Assembly (NCBI GenBank): GCA_963556495.2
Contig: OY747700.1
Coordinates: forward strand, 1,091,501 to 1,155,500
Length of the DNA stretch: 64,000 bases
Direction: 5' to 3'
Source of the DNA: Valencia hispanica
Taxonomy: Eukaryota > Chordata > Actinopteri > Cyprinodontiformes > Valenciidae
Part shown: positions 46,386 to 57,442 of the stretch, piece by piece
Layout: every line of letters begins with the position of its first letter
Position numbering within the stretch: position 1 is the stretch's first letter
Notes under the pieces: generated by a model
What the model saw: only the letters and a program-made list of their open reading frames with translations
Told to the model about the DNA's origin: nothing
The model's database searches: none
Made by a program: the position numbers and the translations under genes

Positions 46386-46540
46386 CGTGACGGTTAATCT
46401 TCAACTCTGTCAGGGCGGGAAGGAACAAGAAACGACGGCTGCAGATCAAAATGGTGACGTTCTCCTTCTAGTGATTTATTGGCGAGTGGCACTCAACATA
46501 AAGAGATACATTTCCGCCGCCTACTGTATCGGGAGTGTGA
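46386..46540 (-). promoter_or_regulatory. Putative noncoding first exon and promoter side of the unrecognised gene
   Basis: A strong donor (CGTCACG before GTAAGTTC) at 46386 faces the downstream coding exons, which run in the same orientation. The sequence before it holds only a short upstream frame (ATGTTGAGTGCC..., closed after seven codons). The 5' limit of the exon is not determinable; 46540 is a guess. Confidence 0.35.
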
Positions 46541-46559
46541 ACACGAGTCATGTTCCCAA

Positions 46560-47205
46560 TATTCTAAATTGAGAAAATAAATAAATAATAATAATAAAAA
46601 TAGTAGTAGTACTAGTAATAATAATAACAAATAAAACTATATTCTTCCTAAAATGGTGACTTTTGTGAGACCTATCATTGTACAAAACAAAAATGTGTTG
46701 CAGGTTACACCCCTTTTAACAGTGTTTCGAAATATATCAATAATCATTATATACAAAACTATGGCCTATACTGTAGGAAGTAGTTTTAATTAAAAAGTAC
46801 TTTCTACTAATAAACCTATTTTCACTGGAAGTGACTCCTGGAGACGGAGACCAGTTTGATGGATCATCAGAAAACAAGGGACCCCACACTGGTTCTGAAT
46901 TATTGGTTAAAGTTAAAGGGTTAACCACATGGTCCCTGCACTTGCCAAAGAGAGAGGAAAAGACATATCCTGATCTTGAGCAACAGATGACAGTATTATA
47001 ATGTCCTGTAACGTTACTTCTTTAAGATTTGTTTTATCTCATATGTTTTGTTCAGTTGACAATATTTCCCTTTATTAATATTACTTAAAACAGCTCAATG
47101 AAATAAAATTAAACAAAAAGTTGAGTTAAGTGTGGCAATAATATCCTACCAAAAAGACTGGGTGAACCCAGTGAAACCCTCCCTGCAGAAATGAATATAG
47201 TATAT
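46560..47205. other. Unassigned, AT-rich
   Basis: Starts with short ATA/ATAATA low-complexity sequence (46575-46640). No other feature recognised. Confidence 0.4.
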
Positions 47206-47211
47206 CTTCAG

Positions 47212-48974
47212 ATATCTTCAGAGAGGTACCAGGCAGGGATGCTATTTTTATTGAACCACTAGCTGCAGCAATCAGGCAAACTCACAATATTAAAGGCATA
47301 AAATGCAATAACATAGAACATAAAATCAGTCTTCATGCAGATGCATAACATTTTCTCCAGCATTCACAAACCTCTTTCTCTCAGGTAATCGGGTTGATAA
47401 ACTCTTACTCAAATGTTTCAGATTATTCTATAAATTGGTTAAAATCTACAGTTCTTCCAATCAATTGTTCTGTCCAGAATCCAACTAATACAGAACTGCA
47501 GTCAGGGAATATTACCTATTTAGGTATCAATGTCTCACCAAGACTGGCAGATTTAATAAAGCTAAACTACATCCCACTTTTAAAAAAAGTGGAAGATGAT
47601 CTTGCTAGATGGAAATCCCTACCCATATCACTTATGGGAAGGGTTGCTTCAATAAAAATGATGGTTTTGCCCAGAATCAACTATTTATTCTCAATGATCC
47701 CACGTAAACCATCACTAGACTGGTTTAGATCTCTGGACTCCTCTATCTCTAAATTTCTTTGGAAAGATAAACCCCCACGTATCATCTTAAAAACACTGCA
47801 GAAGACCAAAGAAAAAGGAGGTCTAGATCTACCAAACTTCCATCATTATTTCTTAGCCAACAGGCTCCAATACATCTCAAGATGGTTAAAACATAGCTAC
47901 CTAGATGAGTCCTGGATAGACGTAGAACAGACACTATGTAATAAGATAAAACTTTCAGACCTACCATTTATTAGCTCAAATATAAAACAATATGAATGGT
48001 TTAAAAGCATAAATATCAGCTCCTCTCTGACAGCATGGTGGGAGTTTCTAAAAATGACAGAGTCAACAATAATCCCATGCAGACGTACACCCATCTGGAA
48101 TAACCCCGACATCTTGCAAAAAAAATGTATGATAAGTTTCCCAGTCTGGAGGTGCAATGGAATTGAATACCTGGAACATATATTTGAAGGAACAGACTTT
48201 ATCCCATTTAATACATTAATTACACAATATGGAATTGATAAAAACAAATTCTTAGAATATCAACAAATTAAATCTATTATTAAAGGTAAATTTAGGCTCA
48301 ATACAGCTGAATTACAAATTCCAGCAAGAGTTTTAGATTTTCTTAATCTCAACCCCCCCAAATTGCTGTCTAAAATATACAAAACTTTATCTACATTAGA
48401 TGAATCAATAGCCATCCCTATTTCAAAATGGGAGGTGGATTTATCAGCCAGCTTTGACCAAAACGTCTGGTCTCAGATATGTTTAAGAACCTTTAAAATA
48501 ACAAAAAATCCTCATTTGCAATTAATACAATACAAAATCCTTCATAGAGTAAACTATACAGGTCAACGGATGTTCAGGATGGGTTTTACATCGTCTAATA
48601 CCTGCTTACAATGCACAAGCAATATACCAGATACTTATGTTCATGCGCTTTGGTTCTGTCCACCTGTTAAGAAATTTTGGTGCCAGATATGTGAGGACTT
48701 ATCAAAGTGTCTGAAATGTAACATCCCACCATCTCCTTCAATTTGCCTGTTAGGAAATTAAAATGATGTCACCATGGACACAAAGTCAGTTCTAATGGTT
48801 CACATTGCCTTATGCATCGCTAAGAAAACTATCCTCCTGAACTGGAAAAATAAAAAGGCTCTTAATATTAATCAGTATAGAAATCTCTTGTTGGACCATA
48901 TTGGTCTTGAGACGGCCTCTGGCTCCATATCTGATCAATCTCTCTGGGCTCCTTTGATCGGCTCCATCACCTAG
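47212..48974 (+). pseudogene. L1 ORF2, end of reverse transcriptase and C-terminal region
   Basis: In order: RGTRQG, then a small deletion that removes the 'DxLSPLLF' block; EPLAAAIRQ (about 47255); the catalytic motif, which reads HADA instead of YADD and is followed by a TAA stop (about 47333-47348); INSYSNVSDYSINWLKS; and a 455-codon open frame from 47394 to 48761. A one-step frame change at about 48755 leads into the last 66 codons (LCIAKKTILLNWKNKKA, ending LIGSIT). The polymerase is inactive by motif. Confidence 0.9.
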
Positions 48975-51370
48975 TGGGGGTGGGGGGCACTTGGTTTTGT
49001 CTTTTGGGACACTGTTGCTGATGTGGGGGTTTTGGGGTTGGAGGCGTCTGGGGGGGACCCCAGGGGGTGGGATCACTGGGCGGATGAGGCGCTGGACGTC
49101 GTGGCCGGCCTGGGGTTGGGCTTTGGGTGGTAACTCCTGATGGCTGCATACGGTGCCTTGGGGGGGTTGCACTGGCGGACATGGGTTACTGCGGACTTGC
49201 GGATGGACTGGCCGGGTGGTGGGTGTGCAGGGCAGGTGGGTGGGGCGCTGGGTTTGGTCTCCTGCCGGGCCGTTGAGCAACAGTGGTCGCTCCACAAGGA
49301 ATGAGGCTGGTGGATGTCGGCCTGGTGGGTCGGCCGCCCGGCTCATCGGTTTGCTCCTGGTCTGGGCAGGTACGTCGCCGTGGTTCGGGCTACGGGGGCC
49401 TCCTTTGCTGGCGGGGAGGCTGCTGCTGTATAGCGACAGGTGCTCTCCCCCTACGAGGGCACTTGGACGGGGGGGGGGAGGGGAGGGGTGTGCGGGGGGG
49501 GCGAACTCAACCTGGGTGTCTAGTGTCTTTTGTGTTTTGAGAGTAGAGCGAATGTCAGGGTGGGTTTAGTTCCCCTTCTGGGATGGGGCTGGGGGGACTG
49601 CCTTGGGGTCCATGGGGCTTTGTGGTGCTGTGGCCGTGGGCCCCGGGTCGAACGTGCCATGGCCTCCCTCCCCTGGTGGATCCCGGTGAACAGCGGTGCC
49701 TATTGGGGTCAGTGGGGGAGCTGGCTCCCTGGGAAGACATTTTGTCTCCCAGTCCTTCCCTCCCCATCCCTGGACACCTCTGTCCACCCGCTCCATCACT
49801 TTACCACTCATATAGGGTCTTGGGGCATGGGCACATCACTGGGGTGCGAGGAGGGGCTTCCCTCCTCGCTGTCCCGTGGTGTCCTGGGTCCCAATTTTAA
49901 TATACAACTTAGACACTCCCACTTATAACATTTTCACACGACACATATGCAGGGACTTTGGGGTGGGCACACTTTTCGGCATCCAGAGGGGGAGCGGTAC
50001 AATCAGCTTCACCTCTGGTGCCGGTGCCCACTGTTAAACCACATATAGACACTGAGGGCTCGGGGTGGGGGTTGGGGGATGTGTGGCTGCCTCCCCCACA
50101 TCCCACCCCTCTGTTTTAAATGCACATTATAACAACACGCATCAACACCATACTCGAGCGGGAGGATGGAGGCTAGGGGTCTTTTCCCACCCCTGTTCGC
50201 TACGGGCCATCAGGGGTTGGGGTCCGGAGGAGGACAGGCGGTCTGGTCAGGGTCCTGGGCTGTCGGGCTGCTTTGCCACTGTGGGGCCCTTGGCGGTCTG
50301 CTTGTCTCCATCCTAGAAGGTAGGGGGTCCACCTCCCGGGTCCGGGGGCTGGTTGCTCTACTGGGGCATCGGTACCTGGACCTGGGAGCATAAAGTGTGC
50401 ATGGGGTGTGTGAGTGAGGGTACAGCGTCATTTTTTTGGGTGTCTTGGTGAGTCAGTGAGAATGTCTGTGTTTAAGAGGTAGGGAACGTATGACTGTGTC
50501 TATATGTCTTTGTCTACCTGTCAGGTTGGATCTTGGTCTGCCCCCTCGCCTGGCGCACCTCAGGCCTTACACTTAATGGGGGGCCTATTTCCCCTCCGTC
50601 ACTCCCCGCCGGTGACGGGGGCCCCTGCCTGCTGGTGCGCCGGTTGTCAATCCGGTTTGGACCTGGTGCGTGCCTGGGGGGGCCGGTGTGTCGGTCGGCC
50701 GATGCGCTGGGCCGATATCTTCCTTTGGTTGGTTGGGGCACCTCTTTTAGAGGTGCCAGGTTTGGGATTGTTGGGTGGTGCCTGCTCGGTGGCTCGGCGG
50801 GATGCGGATCCGGCGTCTCTGCTCGTTTGATCACCTGTTCTGTGCGCACCGTGCGTGGCCGGTTCATTGGCGGGTTGGACCGGCCCTGGCCCTCGTTTGA
50901 AGCCTGGTCTCGGCGCCCTGCGTTGCGCGGGATCAGGACCCGGGAGCTGGTACAACTTGGCGTCCAGATGCTGACTGAGCCCGGCCTGGGGATGCTGTCC
51001 ATCCCCTGTGGCTATTGGTGGGGCGCTGGGATGTTGGCGGTGGGGATTGGCCTAGGGCGGAGGCGTCGCGTGGCGGCCGGCCGCGGCCCCTGCAGTGCCG
51101 GGGGCCCCTCGTCGGCCGGTCCCTTGTCGGGTCCCTGCTGGGGGATGGGGTGCCCCTGGGCCCCGGCTCCCCCGATCCGTTGACCGGCCCGCCCCGGCGC
51201 TGCCGGTTGCCGGCGGAGCCCGTGGGCTCGTCACTGCTGCCCCCCGGGCCCCTGCATAGTGGCCGCTGGATGTTCCCCTGGGGTTCTCCTTTTCTCCTCT
51301 CTTGGGGGATGCGGTCGGCCCCGACCGGGTCCGCCTGGGGCTCTGGGGGTCCTTTGGACGTCTTTGCTCC
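48975..51370 (+). repeat. G-rich 3' UTR block of the L1, 2.4 kb
   Basis: Strongly G-rich on the plus strand, with many runs of four to nine G (for example around 49010-49070 and 49465-49505). Stop codons are rare, so long chance frames appear in all six frames. The position between the ORF2 stop and the AT-rich UTR end shows it is part of the L1, not a host CpG island. The other L1 copy has lost it entirely. Confidence 0.8.
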
Positions 51371-52039
51371 GATCTCCTTCATGTCTGCATCGATTCCTGG
51401 GGGACGGATTGATGTCTTCTCACACCAACTATCGAACACTCTTATGGAGAAACCTTATATGCACCAGCATGCTAACACACACACATAGATGTGGGGTCTC
51501 TGGTGTTTAAGGATATATTCTTGGGCTGAGGTTATCATTACTAGAGCTTGATTAATCGGTACCATGAGTTTTTCGGTGACATTGTTGTTGTGTTTTTATA
51601 TCCATTTTTGTGTGATGTGGTTGTGTAATTCTTAAGTTCACAATGTTTGGTTGGTTTTGTCGATGTTCCTTTTTCGTGTTTTGTTTTTCCCCCTCTCTCT
51701 GCCGTCCTGTGGGTATGGAGGCAGAGTTCAATGTTTTCCTGTGTTTTCTTTGTTCCCCTTCCTCTCTTGTATTTTCAACTCACCCTCTCTCATGACATTT
51801 TGTTTCCTACCTCTCTTCTTCATCTTCCTTCTTTCTTCTCCTTAATTTTCCGTCTCTGTGTCCATAACATCAGGAAATAAAAACCCCAACAATTCATAAT
51901 AAAGATTTTTCACACATAAATCAAGTGGAGTACTATAGCAAAAGCTGTACTGCTCCGCTTGTGAAAGTAAATCTGTTGGGCTTCTACTTGGTACTCAGAC
52001 ACCAATTCTGAGCTCCACACGGCCAGACAGGACACGTAA

Positions 52040-52060
52040 AAAAAAAAAAAAAAAAAAAAG
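52040..52060 (+). repeat. Poly(A) tail of L1 copy 2
   Basis: A run of about 21 A directly after ACACGT closes the L1 3' UTR. Confidence 0.8.
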
Positions 52061-53155
52061 TAATGGGGCTAATTTTATGATTTTGGCATACTGAGAAGGT
52101 GGTTTCAAAATGACTTATAAGACAAAATGTTGGTGTTTAAATGATCTATTTTAAAGCCGATCTGTATTTTGAAAACTGTAAATAACAATCCTAATTGTCT
52201 ATGAACGCCCTCGGTCTGTTGTAGCAGACAGCGCAAAAAGAAACTGTTTTTCAGCATTGGTGCACAGAGCTATTTGTAGCATGTATCACGGGCCAAGCAT
52301 CAATGTGTAGCTTAGTGGACCAGAGAACAAAGGAAAACTCGGCTGGCACAGACTGTCATGTTGCATGATTAAAATGAGAACTGGTCAATAACCTTTTAAA
52401 AACACAGTTTATACCAAAGGTTTATACCAACAGCCTGTCTGTATTCAAACAATTGAAGAATGAAATCTTACAAATGCAGCAAAAACAGTGAAGTAGACAA
52501 AACAATCTGCAAATTGTTTATCCTAAGCTAATTTAGCTCTGCCCAGACACAACCTTACTTGGATGATTCTTAGACCTTCGTAGAAGGGTGAATCCAGTGT
52601 CTGATGAAAATCAGCATTAAAGTGGCTAGCAGTTAGGCCTTGTGGATGCGTGGCGGTTGCAGCTAGCCCACGTTAGCTCGGACGTCGAGTTCTTCTCCCT
52701 GGTCCTGTCCGGTCCTGGGCAAATGGGCAGCTTTCGGCTCGGCAGCTTCGGCAAAACTTCTTCCACTGCAGGACAACAGGGCATCAGCACAAGAGGGGAT
52801 GTTTCTCTTTGGTGGAATCTGTACTTTAAAGATTCCTTCTGCAGAGTTTCGAACAAGTCAGGTTCAAGACTTAATCCATCGGCTGGAACACAGTTACCTG
52901 ATCCACCATCAGCAGGCTGTACGTGTATTTTTGGATCCAAGGAGCTTCTCTTAGAAGCCCACTCCAACCTTTGCCAGCGAAGGATGGATGTTTACAAGCG
53001 CTGGTCTCTCCGATGCAAGTCTGTTGATGACGCACAATGAGGAAGAGAGGGGGCGGAGCATGTGCTTAAATGGGGTGATGATGTCACATTAACGCAGCAA
53101 AGTTCCTCCTCTTCCTGTTGAAAATGAAGGTATGTTTAATGCAGTGCATTGTGGG
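52061..53155. other. Unassigned stretch downstream of zinc-finger gene B
   Basis: Opposed open frames at 52626-52967 (minus) and 52642-53040 (plus) overlap each other and match no family I know. Composition is ordinary. I see no repeat ends. Confidence 0.4.
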
Positions 53156-53159
53156 ATTA

Positions 53160-53654
53160 TTAGTTCTTACGGCAGGAGGTCTGTCTTTGTAGTCCAGTCC
53201 TGACGTCATGGCGAATGGCACAACATCCGTCTGGGTGGATTTTCATGTGACTGTTTAAATTTGATTTATCACTAAACCTTCGTTCACAAACCTGACATCC
53301 AAAAGGTTTTTCTCCTGTGTGGATCCTCAGGTGTATGATTAAATTGGCCTTTCTTTTAAACGTTTGTCCACAAATATCACAACCAAACGGTTTGTCTAAT
53401 GTGTGGATTTTCATGTGATTAGTTAAATAGGCTTTTTGGCTGAATCTCTGTCCCCAAATATCACAACCAAACGGTTTGTCTAATGTGTGGATTCTCAGGT
53501 GTCTCTACAGGTAAGCTTTTTGACTAAATTTCTGTTTGCAAACCTCACAGGTAAAAGGTTTCTCTCCTGTGTGGATGATCATGTGTTTATCTAAAGCAGA
53601 CTTCTTAAGAAACCTTTGCCCACAATAATTACAATCGACCAGTTTTTCTATTGT
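53160..53654 (-). pseudogene. Stranded C-terminal fingers of zinc-finger gene B
   Basis: Five C2H2 fingers continue the gene B array beyond the LTR: CNYCGQRF, CEVCKQKF, CDIWGQRF, CDICGQTF and CQVCERRF. The second is interrupted by a TAG after KAYL (about 53505), and the third has a tryptophan in place of its second zinc-binding cysteine. Linkers also drift (HTLDKPFG). Without the LTR, the K-I-H-T-I-E-K linker codons join exactly, so these fingers once belonged to the same protein. Confidence 0.85.
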
Positions 53655-53658
53655 GTGG
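53655..53658 (+). repeat. Left target-site duplication of solo LTR (GTGG)
   Basis: Repeated at 53997-54000; one copy is expected in the uninterrupted zinc-finger linker. Confidence 0.75.
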
Positions 53659-53996
53659 TGTGACGACCCTGCCCTCTCCTGGTCGTCTTTTTGATTTGTT
53701 TGCTTGCAGGCTCGTTTCAGGTAGATGGGTGGAGCAGCTGATGTAATGAGATTCACCTGGGCGGCATGAGCCTAGGTTATTTAGCTGGCTCCTCATTCCC
53801 ATTCTGGTTCTCTCCTGACCATTTGGTGCCTGTTTGGTTTGTATGTTTTTTACTTTAGTATCACCACCACACCTTCATTACAAACGGCAATGCATACATT
53901 ACTGACATAACAGATTATGGATTTCTTTATTATGTTGTTTTGAGTTGCATTTATAAATAAAGTTTTTGTCTTGCTCTATGAGCCAGTGCTATGACA
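53659..53996 (+). mobile_element. Solo LTR, 338 bp, inserted in zinc-finger gene B
   Basis: It begins TGTGACGACC and ends CTATGACA, so it has TG...CA ends, and is flanked by GTGG on both sides. AATAAA at 53956-53961, about 35 bp from the right end, marks plus-strand orientation, antisense to the gene. No internal retroelement sequence is present, as expected after recombination between two LTRs. The superfamily (Gypsy or retrovirus-like) cannot be told from this alone. Confidence 0.8.
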
Positions 53997-55264
53997 GTGG
54001 ATTTTCATGTGTCTACTCAAATTTGACTGAAAACTGAATTTTCGTCCACAAACGTTACACACACAGGTTTTCTCTTCACAAATCAACGGTTTGTCACCTG
54101 TGTGGATTAACATGTGTTTGTTTAAATTGGCCTTTTGACCAAATCTTTGCTTGCAAACATCACAACCAAATGGTTTGTAGCCTGTGTGGATCCTCATGTG
54201 TTTATTTAAATGTGATTTATCCCTAAATTTTCTCCTGCAAACATCACAACTAAATGGTTTATCTCCTGTGTGGACTCTGGTGTGTTTGTTTAAAGTTGAT
54301 CTGTCACTAAATTTTTTCCCACAAACATCACAATTAAATGGTTTGTCTCCTGTGTGAAATCTCATATGACTGTTTAATGCCGTCTTTTGGCTAAATCTTT
54401 TCCCACAAATATCACACAGGTAGGGTTTGTCTCCTGTGTGGATTCTCATGTGTCTGTTAAAATTTGACCTAAATCTAAACATCTGACCACAAACGTCACA
54501 ACCGAACGGTTTGTCTCCGGTGTGGATCCTCATGTGGTCATTCAGGCTTGACTTATCGCTAAATCTTTGTCCACAACCATTGCATCCAAACGGTCTGTCT
54601 CCTGTGTGGATTTTCATGTGGTTATTTAAACTGGACTTAGATAGAAGTCTTTGTCCACAAACGTCACAACCCAACGGTTTGTCTCCTTTGAGGAATTTCG
54701 AACGGTTCTGGGCCTTCTTACTGGTTAAACAGCTATGAGCCGCTGGTCTAGACGGACATTTTATGTGACTCTGAAGAGAGCACTGCTGACCACATTCAGA
54801 GCAGCTCAGACGGTCGCTGACAAGGTTTCCAACAGATTCAGGACTTCTGCTGTCCTTCCAGTAAACCTCGCTGTCTTCAGTTTCAGATCCAGAGTCAGGT
54901 TGGTTCACATCATCATCATCATCCTCACTGACTTCGGTCTCTGAGGAGTTGGCTGTATCTCCTTGGGAACTCAGATCTGCCGTCATCTGATCAGCTGAGC
55001 TGCAGGTTGGAGCATCTCTGATTTCTGTGGGGTGATGATGAAGCTGTGAGTGTCGAGGTTTCTCTTCATCATCTTCACTCTTCACAGTAACAGTCAATGA
55101 AGACCTGGTGGCATCAGCCTCCACCTTCACACTGAGCTGCTCTCCCTGCTGATTGGTCCACAGTTCCTCCTCCTTTATGTGCAGAGGTTCTGGGTAGTTC
55201 TGGTCCAGATCAGGACTCGGTTCTTCAGGAACCTCCTCCTTAACCTGCAGCATCTGCTGAACGT
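53976..55264 (-). CDS. C2H2 zinc-finger gene B, main exon, truncated by the LTR (8 fingers)
   Basis: From the acceptor (GTCTCCTGCAG before base 55264) the exon reads DVQQMLQVKEEVPEEPSPDL, then an acidic region (SETEVSEDDDDDVNQ), a degenerate first finger (CSECGQQC) and eight canonical C2H2 fingers. The last finger is preceded by an abnormal linker (PLICEEKTCVCNVC). The frame ends six codons inside the solo LTR at a TAG (53976). With exon 1 (59232-59334) the product would be about 463 residues. It is likely a nuclear DNA-binding protein like gene A. Whether the truncated protein is made is unknown; its eight fingers show no lesions. Confidence 0.8.
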
Positions 55265-55589
55265 CTGCAGGAGACAAAGAAACAGATCAAGTAGAACAGA
55301 GAGAGCATCGATGTCAATTCAGGCTTTACAAAAACACATAAACCAAGAGAGCAGAAGGTCTGCTTCGAGTATTTATCACACAACATGATGCAGGCTGTAA
55401 TATGTCTACATCAATATACATTTTCAAAACTAGTTTTAATACTAAAGCATTTACTCCCTAAATATTTATTGTGCTTTTGCTTTTTTTACACCTAAATGTT
55501 TTAGATGAGGACCAAAGAGAAGTAAATAAAATAATAAAGACTTGATACTGATTAGAACAAAGTTCATTTAACTGATGTTTTTCCTACCA
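55265..55589. other. Intron sequence, unassigned
   Basis: Nothing recognised between the gene B acceptor and the LINE relic. Confidence 0.4.
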
Positions 55590-56190
55590 TCTTGTGTTTG
55601 GTTATTTCAGACGAACCGTACGGGACAATCTCTGGTGCTGAGGCCACAGAGGAGGTGGTTAAAAAGCTCAATCTAAACGTTTAGTTCCTTAAGGCTCTGG
55701 ATGCTGTGTTGGTTAACTCTCCATTATTGCGTGGACATCGGGGGCAGTTCCCTTGGATTGGCAGACCGGGGTGGTGGTCCCCCTGTTTAAAGAGGGGGAC
55801 CACAGAGTGTGTTCCGACTACAGGGGGATCACAGGGGCCTCCCTGGTGAGGTCTATTCAGGGGGAGGAGAGGAGGGTCCGACGGATAGTAGAACCTCGGA
55901 TCCAGGAGGAACAATGTGGTTTTCTTCCTGATCCTGGAACCCTGGACCAGCTCTAAGGTCTCTCCATTAGAGACAGGGGGAGAAGGAGGGGCTCAGAGTA
56001 GAGCTGCTGCTCCTCCACATCGAGAGGAGTCAGCTGAGGAGGATCAGGCATCTGGTCAGGATGGACGCCTCCCTGGTGAGGTGTTCCTGGTACGTCCCAC
56101 CGGGAGGAGGCCCAAGAGATGCTGGAGGGACGATGTTTGGATGGAAAATGGATGTATGGATGGAGAAGCTGGTTGACCACATGTGGAAGG
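55590..56190 (+). pseudogene. LINE reverse transcriptase relic with internal deletion (RTE/Rex3-like, tentative)
   Basis: Plus-strand pieces read DWQTGVVVPLFKEGDHRVCSD then YRGIT, a short gap, RRVRRIVEPRIQEEQCGFLP (55870-55930) and TLDQL. They then jump to a C-terminal GRLPGEVFLVRPTGRRPKRC (56068-56125). The polymerase palm between them is gone. This LINE type is distinct from all others in the window. It lies in the predicted intron of gene B. Confidence 0.7.
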
Positions 56191-56570
56191 GAAATCTGGA
56201 GATGGCTTCCTAATTGCATGACTGATCTTCCATGAATTCAAATGAAATTCAAACATACAGTAACAGTAAACAGCTGTAGGATTACTAAACTACTGAGTCG
56301 TAGACGTACTATTAATTCTCTTGTTATTATAATCACTTTACTACGATCTAACATCATTATTTGAATATTATATTCCCTTTATGTGTGTGAATGATGTATG
56401 ATTGTTTTCTCTTGCACCATATGAGGGAGCAGTGCTTCCTGATTTCTCTAAATATCTTAACATGAAATAAACAAGATTTTAAAATTCACCAAAACGTTGA
56501 CAAAGAGTAAGCAGGACATAGAAACACAACATCTAGTTCACTGTTTTCCAGCCCTGGACCTTGAATCCTG

Positions 56571-56693
56571 CTGCCCTGCATGTTTTAGATGTTTCCCTGC
56601 TTTAACACCTGATTCCGATTATTCCAGTTCAACAGAAGCCTGTTAATCAGCCTTCAGTTGAAACCAGGGAAACATCTAAAACATGCAGGGCAG
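56571..56693. repeat. Perfect 29-bp inverted repeat with 65-bp loop
   Basis: Arms 56571-56599 and 56665-56693 are exact reverse complements (starting CTGCCCTGCATGTTTTAGAT). This looks like a small palindromic DNA-transposon-derived repeat of fish. Confidence 0.85.
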
Positions 56694-56699
56694 TGTGCC

Positions 56700-57442
56700 T
56701 TACGGACTAGGGCTCAGATTAAGACTGGAAGGCTGCTGATGGTCACAATGTGCACTTAGATCAGGGATGTTCAATTATGGTTCAGGGGCTGAAAATGGTC
56801 CCTGGACTGATCTAGTGTGGTCCTCCAGGACGGGTAAATAATGCAGATGGAGACTATTAGTAAATTAGAAAAAATCTGCTTTTAATTCACCCATTAAACT
56901 TGGCTAAAGACAGCGAGTGTTTTCAAAGACAGAGTGACCCAAATTATTGCTGATTATAAACTAATTTTATTTCTTTTTTCCCCAATCGCTGCCTGAAAAT
57001 CGGCAGTACGGCATCAACACAACACGACAGTAACACGTCTGGTTAGCAGGGATGTGTATTGGCAAGAATCTGGCAATACGATATATGGCGATACTATGAG
57101 TAAGACTATATTGGGATTTTTATTACTAAATATAACTGTAGATAAACTTTCCCATCATTCTAAACACGCCAACCTGTTTAATACTTTAACAGGTTTATTA
57201 CTAGATCTAGTTGATCCACTGGAACCAAGAAGGTGAAAACAGGAACAAACTACCAGTTATACTTTTATATTTACTACAGAAAATACTGTCATCATTAATG
57301 GTTCCATTCAGATTCTAAAGAATAAAATACAGATAAGATACGTTGCTTTTGAATATCAATACAATATTGTGACAAAATTTCACGATATATCAGCGTATTG
57401 ATATTTTCTTGCATTCCTAAAAAAATAGGGATTTATATATAT
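56700..57442. other. Intron sequence, unassigned
   Basis: Includes a TGGCAAGAATCTGGCAATAC and CACGATATATCAGCGTATTG pair (57060, 57382) that may be the ends of an old DNA transposon, but I could not establish an inverted repeat. Confidence 0.35.

Larger units (their letters stand above)
47212..52060 (+). mobile_element. L1/Tx1-type LINE (L1 copy 2), 5'-truncated with poly(A) tail
   Basis: It starts inside the reverse transcriptase (degraded RGTRQG motif at about 47222). ORF2 continues to a stop at 48974, followed by a 3' UTR of about 3 kb and a 21-base A tract (about 52040-52060). The last 600 bp match positions 1-600 on the other strand. A 5'-truncated element with a poly(A) end is the normal product of L1 insertion. 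I did not find a clear target duplication. Confidence 0.9.

Noticed and set aside
48810..51510. Dozens of open frames of 60 to 216 codons on both strands
   Set aside because: They lie in the G-rich L1 3' UTR, where stop codons are rare by composition. They overlap in all frames, are glycine-, proline- and arginine-rich, and show no domain.
52626..53040. Opposed frames of 113 and 132 codons
   Set aside because: They overlap on opposite strands and match no known family. I could not decide whether either is coding, so neither is listed as a gene.
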